Assembly (NCBI GenBank): GCA_002261195.1
Contig: MVBO01000119.1
Location: 1 to 45,541, forward strand
Direction: 5' to 3'
Source: Bifiguratus adelaidae
Taxonomy: Eukaryota > Mucoromycota > Endogonomycetes > Endogonales
DNA length: 45,541 bases
Positions 44,782 through 45,541 of this stretch are shown here, one piece after another (position 1 is the stretch's first letter; each line of letters opens with the position of its first letter). The notes under the pieces are model-generated. The model saw only the letters and a list, made by a program, of their open reading frames with translations, was not told the DNA's origin and made no database searches. The translations under genes and the position numbers were made by a program.

Positions 44782-45541
<760 letters not shown>

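Overview
The window looks like nuclear DNA of an early-diverging filamentous fungus, most likely Mucoromycota. Almost every gene is split by introns of about 45-60 nt (GTAAGT-type donors, CTRAC-like branch sites), genes are closely packed, two G-protein alpha paralogues lie 15 kb apart, and a voltage-gated proton channel and a nuclear selenocysteine tRNA are present. I resolve 22 protein-coding genes by hand-joining exons (splice phase was checked in every case), plus one tRNA and three weak small ORFs.

Layout. 0.7-7.4 kb: GATA-finger regulator (NsdD-like finger), a protein with one degenerate and one intact Zn2Cys6 cluster, a gene-poor stretch, and an NmrA-like NAD(P)-binding protein. 8.0-11.6 kb: G-alpha 1 converging on the succinate dehydrogenase flavoprotein. 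12-17.3 kb: RhoGAP, dual-specificity phosphatase, Hv1-like proton channel, a NEDD8/Rub1 gene hidden in short exons, and a membrane-anchored SH3 protein. 18-21 kb: GDSL esterase (IAH1-like) and a paxillin-like LIM protein. 22.7-26.3 kb: G-alpha 2, two doubtful ORFs, and mitoribosomal mS38. 26.3-31.8 kb: App1-type phosphatidate phosphatase followed, on the same strand, by an 845-aa protein whose order of regions resembles the meiotic axis proteins SYCP2/Red1. 32.4-38.9 kb: alpha/beta hydrolase and a cluster for ribosome and RNA work (REX4, UTP18, NAF1, RPL10/uL16). 39.6 kb: tRNA-Sec. 39.9-45.5 kb: Sds3-like subunit, dUTPase, RPB3, M20 amidohydrolase and the start of polyubiquitin (exactly two repeats before the window ends).

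How the genes relate. This is a eukaryotic mosaic, not an operon, but themes recur: G-protein/Rho/cortical signalling (two G-alphas, RhoGAP, phosphatase, LIM and SH3 proteins), ribosome biogenesis and RNP assembly, and ubiquitin-family modifiers. Convergent pairs are very tight (UTP18/NAF1 stops are 21 nt apart), and the phosphatase and proton-channel starts share an 82-nt intergenic region.

The outstanding observation is the tRNA at 39599-39686. It has anticodon UCA, a 6-bp D stem with a 4-nt loop, a long variable arm, a 4-bp T stem, a TATA box 30 nt upstream and a T8 terminator. These are the hallmarks of eukaryotic tRNA[Ser]Sec. Selenocysteine use is absent from nearly all fungi and, from memory, has been reported only in a few early-branching species, including the Mucoromycotina fungus Bifiguratus adelaidae; this window could come from that species or a relative. 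I found no convincing selenoprotein inside the window.
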